A DNA stretch of 54,360 nt from a bacterium (GCA_030666865.1 DAOUWZ010000005.1:1-54360), one strand, 5' to 3'; shown: positions 1-10,191, numbered from the stretch's first letter. Made by a program: numbers and translations. The notes: generated by a model from the letters alone, not told the origin.

Positions 1-156
1 GCAGGAATGACAGTGTGGCAAATAGAAATTTATAAAGAATAAGGGAGTAGGATGTATTAATAACGATTAATTAACATTATTAAACTAACTGTGGTGTGAC
101 GGCTAATACCCCGTCAGCTTGCTGCGGGGATAATTTATTTTATAGCTATGTGGTAT

Positions 157-180
157 TACCTGCCTGCCGGCAGGCAGGTA
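157..180. repeat. Perfect GC-rich palindrome tacctgcctgccggcaggcaggta (dispersed family)
   Basis: Core cctgcctgccggcaggcagg also at 15183-15202 and 50313-50332. Confidence 0.9.
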
Positions 181-207
181 CAAATTTATTAAAGTAATTG
201 AGTATAA

Positions 208-3078
208 ATGCCGAAGGGGAAAACTAAAAAAAAGACAATAAAAAAGGCTGTCTTGAAAAAAGGAACCACAAGTAAGCCAAAAACCAAAAAAGCAGGCTCT
301 TTGAATTCAAGGGGTTGTATTAAGGTTATGAAAAAGAAAACAGCAAAAAAATCTATTACCAAGAAAAAAAGAATTGTAAAAAAATCTGTTATAAAAAATG
401 AAAAAAAGATTGTTCATAAAAAGATCGCTCAAAAAAGAGATAAAATTGTTTTATTCGACGATATAAATGTGGCTACTATTAAGGCTAGACAGGATGAACA
501 TGTTATAGAAAATAGTATTGAGGAAAATGAAAATAATATGGTGATAACAAATGATGTATTAAGTCTAGATCAAGAAAGTCAGTCAAAACAGTTAAATATA
601 AAAATAAGTAATTTAAATACAAAATCTCCTCATTTAGTTGACTTGAAAAAGCGCAGGATTGTTACTTATATAGACCAGGAAAAGGATAGGCCAAAGACTT
701 TAGAAGATAGGTTGGCTAGTTTTGAAGATAAATTTTATAAAACCAAAACAAATTTTATTACTCCTGAGGCAGTTAAATATGCCAGAAAAAATAGACAAAG
801 GAAGACAGGAAAAATAAAGAGAATATTTTTAGTAATAAAAGGAAATATTTCTAATTTTTTTGAAAATCGAATTTCCAAGGTAGGTATTTGGGGAGATGAA
901 TTGGTAACTAATTATTTAGAACAAAAATCTAACAGGGGAACAGAGTCTGACTTATCATCACAAATAATTATAGAACAAGTAAGAAAAAATAAGATTAAGC
1001 GTAAGCACAGTAAATTTTTTTCTTTTCCTCATCCAGTCAGGTGGACATTTAGTAGCGAGTTGAGAGGATCTTTATTTTTGTTTTTAATTTTGGCAATAGT
1101 ATTAGTTTCACCACTTAAGGCATATACTTTTTATGAAAAGGTAAAGAATGAAAAATCGCAAGTTTTAGGAGTATCGTCAACTGTTTATAAAGATTTTTCC
1201 AATGGCGTAGATGCTTTGTCACGATTGAATTTTTCTGAAGCAACAAACAATTTTACTTCTGCTAGTGAAAATTTATTGTCAGTCAGACAAGTTTTAAATG
1301 AATATCCAGCTTTTTTGATGTCGGCAGCTAAAAGTTTGCCTAAGGTAGGAAGCCATGTGTCAGCTGGTGATATTTTAATTGATGTTGGAAATAACATTGC
1401 TAATGCTGGCGCTTTGATGAGTCAGTTATTTGCCGAGGTTTTAACTGAAGATGATAAATTAACAAGCGATAGATTGGTTGAACTTAAAACAGGATTTCAG
1501 GAATTATCAGTTATATTCAAAAATACCAGTAATTTACTGATTAAAATTGATGAGCAGGTGATTCCTGAGGAATATCAGGAAAAAATTAGCTTGTTAAAAC
1601 AATGGATGCCACTATCTAGTAGCATAATTGATAATATAGTGGAAGTTCTTGATATAAGTATTATTTTATTGGGTCATGATCAGCCACAGAGGTATTTGAT
1701 AGTATTTCAAAATTCAAATGAATTAAGGCCGACCGGTGGCTTTATTGGAAGTTTTGCCGAAATTGATGTAGATAAGGCTCAAGTAACAAATATAATCATA
1801 CCAACTGGGGGAATATATGATTTGCAAGGTGATTTAGAGGTTCTGGTAGCCGCTCCAAAGCCACTTCATATGTTGAATGCTAATTGGCAGATTCAAGATT
1901 CAAATTGGTGGTTTGATTTTCCCACTAGTGCTAAAAAAATTCTGTGGTTTTATGAAAAATCTGGCGGACCTACTGTTGATGGTTTAATCGCTGTTAATTC
2001 AAATATTCTTTCCAGTTTAATATCTATTACTGGTCCGATTTATCTTGCCAATTTTGATATAACTCTTGATGAGAATAATATTATAAATGAAATACAAAAA
2101 GAAGTAGAGTTTAATTATGATAAAGAAAATAATGAACCGAAAAAAATAATCTCTGAATTGATGCCAATTATGATAGAAAAACTTCAGAAGTTATCTGGTA
2201 ATCAATTTATGGAAATATTTACGGTCTTTAATTCTGCTTTAACATCAAAGGATATACAGATATATTATCAAAATGATGAGATGCAAAAGAAATTGAAAGA
2301 ATTAGCTTGGACTGGGGATGTAAAATATACCAAGCAGGACTATTTAGCTGTTGTGAATACCAATATTGGCGGAGGCAAGGCTGATAATAAAATTAATCAG
2401 CAAACTCATTTGCAAACTGTTATTAGTGAAGATGGCAGTATTCGGAATAAATTGAAAATCAGGTATGATTATACTGGAGCTTTAGGTGAATTATTTATTG
2501 AACCAGAGTATAATAATTATTTACGAGTTTATGTTCCGCTTGGCAGTAGGATGATTACAACAAACGGATTTTATGTACCGGCTAGTTCAGAGTTTAATAG
2601 TCCGCGAGAAGGATATGAAATTGATGAGTATTTGCACGAAGTAGAAAAATTACCTATAGTTGAGGAAAGTACTAATACCAGGATTACTGAAGAATTTGGT
2701 AAAACTGTTTTTGGAAATTGGGTTAAATTAATTCCCGGTGAGACCAAAGAGGTTTATATAGAGTATGAATTGCCGTTTAAAGTAACTTTCAAAGATACTA
2801 AAGATAAAAATATTATTATTGAATATTTTGATAAGCTTATTGAATATATTGGCATATCATTGCCAGAGGAAAAACAAGTGGCTACTTATACCGCTATGTG
2901 GCAAAAGCAGTCAGGGCAAGTTGCGCCATTTATAACCCATGAATTAAATTATTCCAACAATTGGGATGTAGCTTCTAGTCCGAGTTTATATGATAAAATT
3001 GCCAGGCAAGAAAATAAGGTTTATTATCAGACTGAACTTGATAGAGATATTTTTTGGGGTGTTATTTTGAGTAAATAG
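208..3078 (+). CDS. DUF4012-like membrane protein with long Lys-rich N-terminal tail
   Basis: 956 aa ORF; K-rich tail, TM segment (GSLFLFLILAIVLVSPL), motif NSNELRPTGGFIGSFAEI typical of DUF4012 proteins. Confidence 0.8.
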   Translation: MPKGKTKKKTIKKAVLKKGTTSKPKTKKAGSLNSRGCIKVMKKKTAKKSITKKKRIVKKSVIKNEKKIVHKKIAQKRDKIVLFDDINVATIKARQDEHVIENSIEENENNMVITNDVLSLDQESQSKQLNIKISNLNTKSPHLVDLKKRRIVTYIDQEKDRPKTLEDRLASFEDKFYKTKTNFITPEAVKYARKNRQRKTGKIKRIFLVIKGNISNFFENRISKVGIWGDELVTNYLEQKSNRGTESDLSSQIIIEQVRKNKIKRKHSKFFSFPHPVRWTFSSELRGSLFLFLILAIVLVSPLKAYTFYEKVKNEKSQVLGVSSTVYKDFSNGVDALSRLNFSEATNNFTSASENLLSVRQVLNEYPAFLMSAAKSLPKVGSHVSAGDILIDVGNNIANAGALMSQLFAEVLTEDDKLTSDRLVELKTGFQELSVIFKNTSNLLIKIDEQVIPEEYQEKISLLKQWMPLSSSIIDNIVEVLDISIILLGHDQPQRYLIVFQNSNELRPTGGFIGSFAEIDVDKAQVTNIIIPTGGIYDLQGDLEVLVAAPKPLHMLNANWQIQDSNWWFDFPTSAKKILWFYEKSGGPTVDGLIAVNSNILSSLISITGPIYLANFDITLDENNIINEIQKEVEFNYDKENNEPKKIISELMPIMIEKLQKLSGNQFMEIFTVFNSALTSKDIQIYYQNDEMQKKLKELAWTGDVKYTKQDYLAVVNTNIGGGKADNKINQQTHLQTVISEDGSIRNKLKIRYDYTGALGELFIEPEYNNYLRVYVPLGSRMITTNGFYVPASSEFNSPREGYEIDEYLHEVEKLPIVEESTNTRITEEFGKTVFGNWVKLIPGETKEVYIEYELPFKVTFKDTKDKNIIIEYFDKLIEYIGISLPEEKQVATYTAMWQKQSGQVAPFITHELNYSNNWDVASSPSLYDKIARQENKVYYQTELDRDIFWGVILSK

Positions 3079-3117
3079 ATTTTAGAATCTAGAATAATAA
3101 GAATTTTTATTTAAACC

Positions 3118-3146
3118 GTAGTGACAGAGCACTGCTCTGTCACTAC
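3118..3146. repeat. 29-bp palindrome GTAGTGACAGAGCA-C-TGCTCTGTCACTAC
   Basis: Perfect 14-bp arms; same element at 40482-40510 with a different central base. Confidence 0.9.
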
Positions 3147-3220
3147 ACAATTTATCATAATCAAAAATATAGTAATTATCTAATATTAGCCAAAAAGCTG
3201 ATATTTTTTGATGTCAGGCC

Positions 3221-3248
3221 TTGACAAATTCTATAAAACCTGTATAAT
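3221..3248 (+). promoter_or_regulatory. Sigma70-type promoter TTGACA-16 bp-TATAAT
   Basis: TTGACA 3221-3226, TATAAT 3243-3248; drives the ORF-poor region 3255-4081. Confidence 0.8.
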
Positions 3249-3254
3249 AGATTG

Positions 3255-4081
3255 TTAAACAATTTAACTTTTTGGAGAGAGTTAAAAAGAACAAGCTCCT
3301 CCGGAAAAGGGAGTTTTTTGAAAATATAAATTAGCTGGATTTATTGGAGGGAAAAAGGTGAGTACTAAGGTATGACCCTTTATAAATAATATTATTTAAG
3401 CTTATTATTTGGTGTAAACTAGATATCTGCCTAAATATATTATTTGTTTAATATCCTATTACAGGATCACTTGAACATTTTCCCTCAAATAAATCTAGTT
3501 AATATAAACTTGACGAGGCTGAATGCCTCGCCTATGCGTAATTTTTGAATATCTTATTAATGCGTAGCTGAGGCATTCAGCCTCAGTATAAAGTAAAGGA
3601 TAGAAGAAGATATTGGGGAGAGAGTGACTGAAGAGCTTTAAATAATAATATTGGCTTGTTTCAGCTCGCTCCCAAATACCTTCTTCTATCTCACCTATTA
3701 AATCCTCATTCATGCTAATCTATTGATTGATAAAATTGATACATTAGCTCCTTTCCTTATAGGGCGTTTTCTTAGTAATCTAAGTCAGACGCCTTATAAG
3801 GAGAGGAGAGGATTTACTTAACAAAATTAAGTAAATCATATTTTAAAAATAAAATTTTCAAAAAATACTGATGGCAAATATCCGATAAACAATAATTTTC
3901 AAATAATAGATTAGGAATAATTTGCCCTCAGTAATCTGGGTTTTCAGGCTCGAGGCTAGCCGGTTGCGCTTCAGCATAGCTGTAGCAAAATCTCTCTCCT
4001 CCAGCCGGCCATGCAATTCTAGAGCCTGAAGCCCAGATTACTGAGTAAAAGTAACAAAGTCGCATTGTGCGGCTTTTTTTT
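3255..4081 (+). ncRNA. Candidate large structured ncRNA (~830 nt)
   Basis: Consensus promoter upstream, terminator hairpin + T-run at 4058-4081, no + strand ORF in the track, at least seven long complementary helices (listed in findings). Confidence 0.75.
4058..4081 (+). terminator. Intrinsic terminator agtcgc-attgt-gcggct + T8
   Basis: Hairpin followed by T-run. Confidence 0.8.
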
Positions 4082-4111
4082 GTTTACATAATGTTAAATA
4101 TCTACTGTGTC

Positions 4112-4131
4112 ATTCCTGCGAAGGCAGGAAT
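4112..4131. repeat. attcctgc-gaag-gcaggaat palindromic repeat
   Basis: Inverted repeat; half-copy gcaggaatgac at window start (1-11). Confidence 0.6.
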
Positions 4132-4170
4132 CTAGAAAATAAAAAATAAAAATGAAGAGTAAAATTTTTA

Positions 4171-4194
4171 GGTCGCATTGTGCGACCTTTTTTG
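4171..4194 (+). terminator. Terminator-like hairpin ggtcgcattgtgcgacctttttt
   Basis: Perfect stem + T-run; resembles the hairpin at 4058-4081. Confidence 0.65.
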
Positions 4195-4257
4195 TAATTT
4201 TAAATTTGTATTTTAGTACTTTTTAAAATATCAGAATTATGGTAGAATAATTTTACA

Positions 4258-5856
4258 ATGTTAAAGAAAATTTGGTTCAAATTGAATAATACTGTCACTG
4301 GCGGAGCAATAATAATTGCTTTTTTTTCTGTATTTTCAAAAATAGTCGGGTTATTTCGAGAAAGAATTTTGGCTGCCAATTTTTCTGGTGACAAGATAGA
4401 TGTTTTGGATGCTTATTATGCTGCTTTTAAATTGCCTGATTTGGTATTTAACACTTTAGTGCTTGGGGCGCTGGCTTCCGCTTTTATTCCAGTATTTATA
4501 AAATATTTAAAAAAGAATAAAGAGGAGGCTTTTTTGATCTCCAACTCTATTTTAAATTTGTTACTATTGCTAGTTGGCGGACTGACTATTATTTTTATTT
4601 TTATTGCGCCTTTGGTTATGCATTTAGTAGTACCAGGATTTGATGGAGATAAATTTGATATGACTGTCTCGCTTACTAGGATAATGTTTATATCAATAAT
4701 ATTTTTTACAGTTTCAAATGTTTTTTCCGGGGTACTAAATTCATTTAAAAAGTTTTTAACCTTTTCTTTAGCGCCAATTTTTTATAATTTAGGAATAATA
4801 TTTGGCATCGTATTTTTTACCAAATGGATGGGAGTATCTGGTATTGCTTGGGGTGTGGTACTTGGCGCTTTGCTACATTTACTGATTCAGTTGCCAGAAA
4901 TTTTGAAAACAGGTTGGCGGTATCGGTTACAATTAAACCTTAAACATAAAGGAGTAAGAAAAATTTTAAAATTGATGTTACCGAGAACTTTTGGGTTGGC
5001 AGTAGGGCAGATAAATCAATTAGTAATTGTTATTATAGCCTCTACTTTAGCAGTTGGTAGTGTGGCTTATTTCAACTTAGCTAATAATTTACAGTCTTTT
5101 CCGATTTCAATATTTGGCGTCTCTATAGCTCTGGCTTGTTTTCCGGCGTTTTCGCAGGCTTTTGCGGAAAATGATACTGAAAAGTTTAAACAAAGTTTTA
5201 GTGTAAATTTTCGTCGGATATTATATTTAATTGTGCCATTTTCGATTTTTCTTTTGTTATTAAGAGCGCAAGTAGTTAGGTTGGTTTTAGGTAGTGGTTC
5301 ATTTTCCTGGCACGATACAATTCAGACTGCTCAGACTTTGGGATTTTTTTCTTTATCGTTGTTTGCTCAAAGTTTGATACCGTTGATAGCTAGATCATTT
5401 TATGCTTTGGAAGATACGAAAACCCCGGTAATAATAAGCGTGATGGCAATGATAGTGAATATTGTTGGAGCAATATTGTTGGGGAAATATTTTGGAATAT
5501 TTGGCGTGGCAATTGCATTTTCTATAGCCACTATTATTCAAATGGTATTATTACTTACTATTTTAAGAGGACGGGTGGGCTATCTTGATGATAAAAGATT
5601 AGCTTGGTCGTCAATAAAGATCGGCTGCTTGAGTTTATTGGCTGGATTGGTCGGATATGTAGTTATGCGGATAGTAGCGCCAATGGTTGATATGCAAACA
5701 TTTTTTGGCATTTTGATTCAGACAGTAACAACCGCATTTATTGGCGGTGGAGTTTATATTTTCTTGAGTATTTTATTCAATTTTGAGGAAGTAGAAATAT
5801 TGCAGAAATATTTAGGGAAATATTCTAAAGTGTTAGCAAATAAAAAAAGTAAATAA
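4258..5856 (+). CDS. murJ: Lipid II flippase MurJ (MviN family)
   Basis: 532 aa polytopic protein; FSKIVGLFRERILAANFSG and LVLGALASAFIPVF typical of MurJ. Confidence 0.92.
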   Translation: MLKKIWFKLNNTVTGGAIIIAFFSVFSKIVGLFRERILAANFSGDKIDVLDAYYAAFKLPDLVFNTLVLGALASAFIPVFIKYLKKNKEEAFLISNSILNLLLLLVGGLTIIFIFIAPLVMHLVVPGFDGDKFDMTVSLTRIMFISIIFFTVSNVFSGVLNSFKKFLTFSLAPIFYNLGIIFGIVFFTKWMGVSGIAWGVVLGALLHLLIQLPEILKTGWRYRLQLNLKHKGVRKILKLMLPRTFGLAVGQINQLVIVIIASTLAVGSVAYFNLANNLQSFPISIFGVSIALACFPAFSQAFAENDTEKFKQSFSVNFRRILYLIVPFSIFLLLLRAQVVRLVLGSGSFSWHDTIQTAQTLGFFSLSLFAQSLIPLIARSFYALEDTKTPVIISVMAMIVNIVGAILLGKYFGIFGVAIAFSIATIIQMVLLLTILRGRVGYLDDKRLAWSSIKIGCLSLLAGLVGYVVMRIVAPMVDMQTFFGILIQTVTTAFIGGGVYIFLSILFNFEEVEILQKYLGKYSKVLANKKSK

Positions 5857-6065
5857 TGACTAATATAGATATTAAAAAAATACGTAATTTTTGTATTATC
5901 GCGCATATCGACCACCCCGGCACTAAAGCTCGAAAGTATTTGCAAGAGTTAATTAAAATTTATTGCTCGGAAACGCCTGCGGCTCAGTTATTAAATTATT
6001 TATATTTTTACAGAAGCTTAGTGCGGGGCGCGACTCAGATAATTAATGGATATTATGGATATTAA
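5856..6065 (+). pseudogene. Duplicated lepA 5' end joined to a short insertion
   Basis: KIRNFCIIAHIDH shared with LepA N-terminus; the duplicated DNA lies at 5869-5913 and 6061-6105. Confidence 0.75.
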
Positions 6066-7833
6066 TAAAATACGTAATTTTTGTATTATCGCGCATATCG
6101 ACCATGGTAAGTCTACTTTAGCTGATCGGCTTTTGGAGATTACAAATACAATAGAAGAGCGTAAGATGAAAGCGCAATTGCTTGACCAAATGGATTTAGA
6201 AAGAGAACGAGGGATTACAATCAAACTTGCTCCAGTCAGGATGCAATGGCAGGGTTATGAATTGAATTTGATAGATACTCCCGGTCATGTTGACTTTTCT
6301 TATGAAGTTTCAAGGTCACTTGCTGCAGTTGAAGGAGCTCTTTTATTGGTTGATGCTACTCAAGGTATTGAGGCTCAAACTTTGGCTAATCTGCATTTGG
6401 CGCAAAAACAAGATTTGCAGATCATTCCTATTATAAATAAAATTGATTTACCAGCCGCTGACGCGGAAACAGTGAAAGTTGATTTGGTAAATCTTTTGAA
6501 TTGTGAAGAAAGTGATATTTTATTGGTATCAGCTAAAACAGGTAAAGGAGTAAAAAACATTCTGGATGAAGTTATCAAAAAAATTCCCGCTCCGATTGGT
6601 GATAGAAAGGAGCAAACTCAAAGTTTGATATTTGATTCATTTTTTGATGAGTATCGAGGGGTGGTTAGCTATGTGAGATTGAACAATGGAGTTATTAATA
6701 GTGGCGATACTATCAAATTTATCTCTTCCGGATTTACTACTGAAGCTTTGGAAGTTGGTTTTTTCAATCCTGAAATGAAAAAGCAAAAACAATTGGTTGC
6801 GGGAGAAATTGGCTATGTTGTTACTGGACTCAAAGATGTGTCAGAAGCAAAAATTGGTGATACTATTACTACCAAAAATAATCCATCATTAGTTGCCCTG
6901 TCAGGATATGAAGAAATGAAATCAATGGTTTTTGCTGGAATCTATCCAAAAGAAGGAGATGATTTTGAACAGTTAAGGGAAGCAGTTGAAAAATTGAAAC
7001 TTAATGATTCGTCACTGTCGTATGAACCTGAGTCTTCTATGGCGTTGGGGCATGGTTTTCGTTGTGGTTTTTTAGGGCTTTTGCATTTGGAAATTTTTCA
7101 AGAAAGACTGCATCGTGAATATAATCTAGATATTATTGTTACCACTCCATCAGTAGCTTATCTGGTTTATGATAAAAAAGGGGAAAAACATATAATTCAT
7201 TCTCCAGCCGAATATTCAAAGCCAGAACTAATTTCCAAAGTTAAAGAGCCAATAATGGAAGTGGAAATTGTTACTCCAGCAGAATATATGGGAAATATTA
7301 TGAAATTTGTTGTTGAGAAAAGGGGGATTTATATTGATACCAAATATATAGATGAGCAAAAAGTAATACTACTTTATTATGTGCCTTTAACTTCTCTGTT
7401 AGTTGATTTTTATGATACACTTAAAAGTGTATCAAGCGGATATGCCAGTATGAATTATGAATTTTATAATTATTCCGAATGTACTTTGGTAAAACTTGAT
7501 ATTTTAGTAGCTGAAGAAAAAGTAGAGGCATTTAGCACTTTGGTTTATGAAGATAGGGCTTATTATATTGCTAGAGAAATTGTTGCATCTTTGAAAAAAG
7601 TTTTATCAAAACAGATGTTTGAGATAAAGATTCAGGCGGCTGTTGGCGGAAAAATAATCGCTTCCGAACGATTATCAGCCATGCGCAAAGATGTTACTTC
7701 AAAGTTGTATGGCGGTGATGTTACTAGAAAGAAGAAATTATTAGAAAAACAGAAAAAAGGTAAAAAGAAAATGCAATCAGTCGGCAAAGTGCAAATTCCA
7801 GTTGATGCATTTTTATCAATTTTAAAAAGATAA
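6046..7833 (+). CDS. lepA: Elongation factor 4
   Basis: 595 aa; IAHIDHGKSTLADRLLE, RERGITIKLAPVRM, DTPGHVDFSYEVSRSLAA. Confidence 0.97.
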   Translation: MDIMDINKIRNFCIIAHIDHGKSTLADRLLEITNTIEERKMKAQLLDQMDLERERGITIKLAPVRMQWQGYELNLIDTPGHVDFSYEVSRSLAAVEGALLLVDATQGIEAQTLANLHLAQKQDLQIIPIINKIDLPAADAETVKVDLVNLLNCEESDILLVSAKTGKGVKNILDEVIKKIPAPIGDRKEQTQSLIFDSFFDEYRGVVSYVRLNNGVINSGDTIKFISSGFTTEALEVGFFNPEMKKQKQLVAGEIGYVVTGLKDVSEAKIGDTITTKNNPSLVALSGYEEMKSMVFAGIYPKEGDDFEQLREAVEKLKLNDSSLSYEPESSMALGHGFRCGFLGLLHLEIFQERLHREYNLDIIVTTPSVAYLVYDKKGEKHIIHSPAEYSKPELISKVKEPIMEVEIVTPAEYMGNIMKFVVEKRGIYIDTKYIDEQKVILLYYVPLTSLLVDFYDTLKSVSSGYASMNYEFYNYSECTLVKLDILVAEEKVEAFSTLVYEDRAYYIAREIVASLKKVLSKQMFEIKIQAAVGGKIIASERLSAMRKDVTSKLYGGDVTRKKKLLEKQKKGKKKMQSVGKVQIPVDAFLSILKR

Positions 7834-7835
7834 TC

Positions 7836-9227
7836 ATGCGGACAAAATATAAAAATCATTATTTCACGCAGTCAGATATTTCCACTTTTGACTTAGATCA
7901 AATTTATATGGTGAGCTCGCTGTGGCATGATAATGGCATGAAAAATCATATTGGTACTTTTGATTTAATTATTAGAGATATGCCTAAAAATAGGAATTTT
8001 TTGGTTTTTACCGGATTGGAAGAAATAATAATGGGTATTAAATCGTGGCGTTATACTGATTATGATATTAAATTATTATTGCATGAGCAATTAATCAGCA
8101 AATCATTTGCGAAATATTTGAAAAAATTTAGATTTACCGGCACTATGCATGCCATGCCAGAAGGAACAATATTTTTTCCTGGCGAAACAGTAATCAGAAT
8201 TAAAGCGCCATTAATACAAGCGAATTTATTAACAGCTTTTTTGATAACGTCTTTGTCTTCAAATACAATTTTTTCCACTAAATTTATTCGTAGTGTATTA
8301 GCAGCTAAAGGCAGGAGTGTAATTGGTCCTAGTCCAGTCAGAGCGCATGGTTTTGAATCAGCTTTTAAGGCGCAACGAGCCGCTAGTATTGTTGGTAGTG
8401 ATAATGGTCCCTCGCCAATATTTAGAAGTAAGTTCGGTTTAGACAAGGGCAATCCAGCTACTATTGCTTATCATGCTTATATAAAATCATTTCCATCTGA
8501 ATTTGAAGCTATGAAAAAAGCTAGTGATTTTCTTGAATTTGATTTATCTCTGATGATTGATACTTATGATATTAATCAAGGACTTAAAAATGCGATTAAA
8601 ATAATCAAAGAACGCGAGCAAAAGGGCAAAGGGACAAAAATTGTGATTAATAGTGGTGATTTATCTAAGTTATCAAAGATGGTTAGAAAAAAATTGGATC
8701 AAGCTGGCTGTCAAACTACATCAATTACCGTAGCTAGTAATTTGGATGAGTTTAAAATCAAAAAATTGATTGACCAAAAATCACCAATTGATACATTTAT
8801 AGTTGTTACTGAAGTGGTTACTTCATCAGACGATCCTAGACTGGAAGTGGTGTATAAATTGGCTCAAGTTGATATTGGTAGTAAGAAAGTATATAAAATG
8901 AAATTAGCTGAAGGTAAAATGAGTTATCCAGGCAGTAAACAAATATATCGAGTTGTTAAAAATGGTAAATATAGTAAAGACGTTATTGGGTTAGATGGAG
9001 AAAAATTAGGAATACCGTTGTTGAAAAAATACATAACAAATGGCAAAGTTAATTTTGGTTACCCGTCAGTAAGCAATATAAGAAACTATGTTAGCAGAGA
9101 AATTAATAAATTCCCAGCGAAATATTCGGAAATTGATAAAAACTATATTTATCCGGTAAAATATAGTAAAAGGCTGGAAAAATTGGTAACAGAAGTAAAA
9201 CAAAAGATAATAAATCAATATCATTAA
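7836..9227 (+). CDS. Nicotinate phosphoribosyltransferase-like protein (paralog 1)
   Basis: 463 aa; FTGTMHAMPEGTIFFPGETVIRI and SGDLSKLSKMVRKKLDQAG typical of NAPRTase family. Confidence 0.85.
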   Translation: MRTKYKNHYFTQSDISTFDLDQIYMVSSLWHDNGMKNHIGTFDLIIRDMPKNRNFLVFTGLEEIIMGIKSWRYTDYDIKLLLHEQLISKSFAKYLKKFRFTGTMHAMPEGTIFFPGETVIRIKAPLIQANLLTAFLITSLSSNTIFSTKFIRSVLAAKGRSVIGPSPVRAHGFESAFKAQRAASIVGSDNGPSPIFRSKFGLDKGNPATIAYHAYIKSFPSEFEAMKKASDFLEFDLSLMIDTYDINQGLKNAIKIIKEREQKGKGTKIVINSGDLSKLSKMVRKKLDQAGCQTTSITVASNLDEFKIKKLIDQKSPIDTFIVVTEVVTSSDDPRLEVVYKLAQVDIGSKKVYKMKLAEGKMSYPGSKQIYRVVKNGKYSKDVIGLDGEKLGIPLLKKYITNGKVNFGYPSVSNIRNYVSREINKFPAKYSEIDKNYIYPVKYSKRLEKLVTEVKQKIINQYH

Positions 9228-9228
9228 T

Positions 9229-9339
9229 ATGAGTAGAAAAAAATTGAAAAAAAGATTAGTTAAAGTTGTTTGGATTTTAGTAGCGGCTATGGTTACATTT
9301 ACCATGGTTTTATGGACTTTAGGCGCTTCTTATTTTTAA
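9229..9339 (+). CDS. Small single-TM protein, 36 aa
   Basis: MSRKKLKKRLVKVVWILVAAMVTFTMVLWTLGASYF*, in the gap between flanking genes; not in ORF track. Confidence 0.55.
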   Translation: MSRKKLKKRLVKVVWILVAAMVTFTMVLWTLGASYF

Positions 9340-9344
9340 AATAT

Positions 9345-9986
9345 ATGGAAGAAGTATCATCATATTTTCAAAAAAAATTAAAAGATGACGAAGAAATTAT
9401 TTTATTTGTCCGTCCTTATGGTCTGGTTTATTTTTGGTGGTTTTTGTTATCTTTTGTTTTGATTGGAGGATCTTTGTATTATTTATTTTATTTGTTGGAT
9501 TTTGGTGTTTTTGGAAAAATAATTTTTTTGGCAATTTTTATTTTAGGAATAGCTACTTTGGTTAAGACATTAATAATTTGGCGGTTTTCTGCAGTAATGA
9601 TTACCAATTTCCGAGTAATTGATTTTGACAGACATAGTTTATTTGTTCGGCAAATATCTGAAGCGCCTTTTTATAATATTCAAGATATAACTTTGGAACA
9701 AAAAGGTTTTTGGCCGATGGTGTTGAAATTTGGAACTATAAAGATACAAACTGCTGGTTCAAATAACGTTTTAGAATTACAGCATATAAAAAATCCCAAG
9801 GAAGTCCATGAAGTTTTGGTTGAAATTCATGGAGAGAATAATAGCAGAAAAAAGAGTATAAATAATGATTGGGCAAAAGATGAACGATTGCATGATTTAT
9901 TTAGGATTTTGGAAAAAAAGAAACAAGAAATTGGTAAGGAGAAATTTGCCAATTCTATTGATGAATGGTTAAGGAAGAATAAATAA
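9345..9986 (+). CDS. bPH2/YdbS-like membrane protein
   Basis: Track ORF starts at 9270; ATG 9345 (MEEVSSYFQKKL) fits better; two TM segments then ITNFRVIDFDRHSLFVRQISEAPFYNIQDI. Confidence 0.65.
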   Translation: MEEVSSYFQKKLKDDEEIILFVRPYGLVYFWWFLLSFVLIGGSLYYLFYLLDFGVFGKIIFLAIFILGIATLVKTLIIWRFSAVMITNFRVIDFDRHSLFVRQISEAPFYNIQDITLEQKGFWPMVLKFGTIKIQTAGSNNVLELQHIKNPKEVHEVLVEIHGENNSRKKSINNDWAKDERLHDLFRILEKKKQEIGKEKFANSIDEWLRKNK

Positions 9987-10191
9987 CATAATTTTGTTTA
10001 TCCATTTGGTTTAGGATGATTTTTTTTGTATAATATAATCATGCCTTATAGATTTGATTTGTTATTAATTTGGGTGGCAAATGGAGGAATTTTATACCCC
10101 TTCGCTTTAATAATTTTGCGTATATAAAAAACAGTAAATAGTTTTTTCTAATAGCTTATAATTTGGGATCATATTTAGCTACGGGGTATTA

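Noticed and set aside
3495-3713. 72-aa minus-strand ORF
   Set aside because: Lies across two long RNA helices (3515-3584 and 3599-3690); no recognisable domain.
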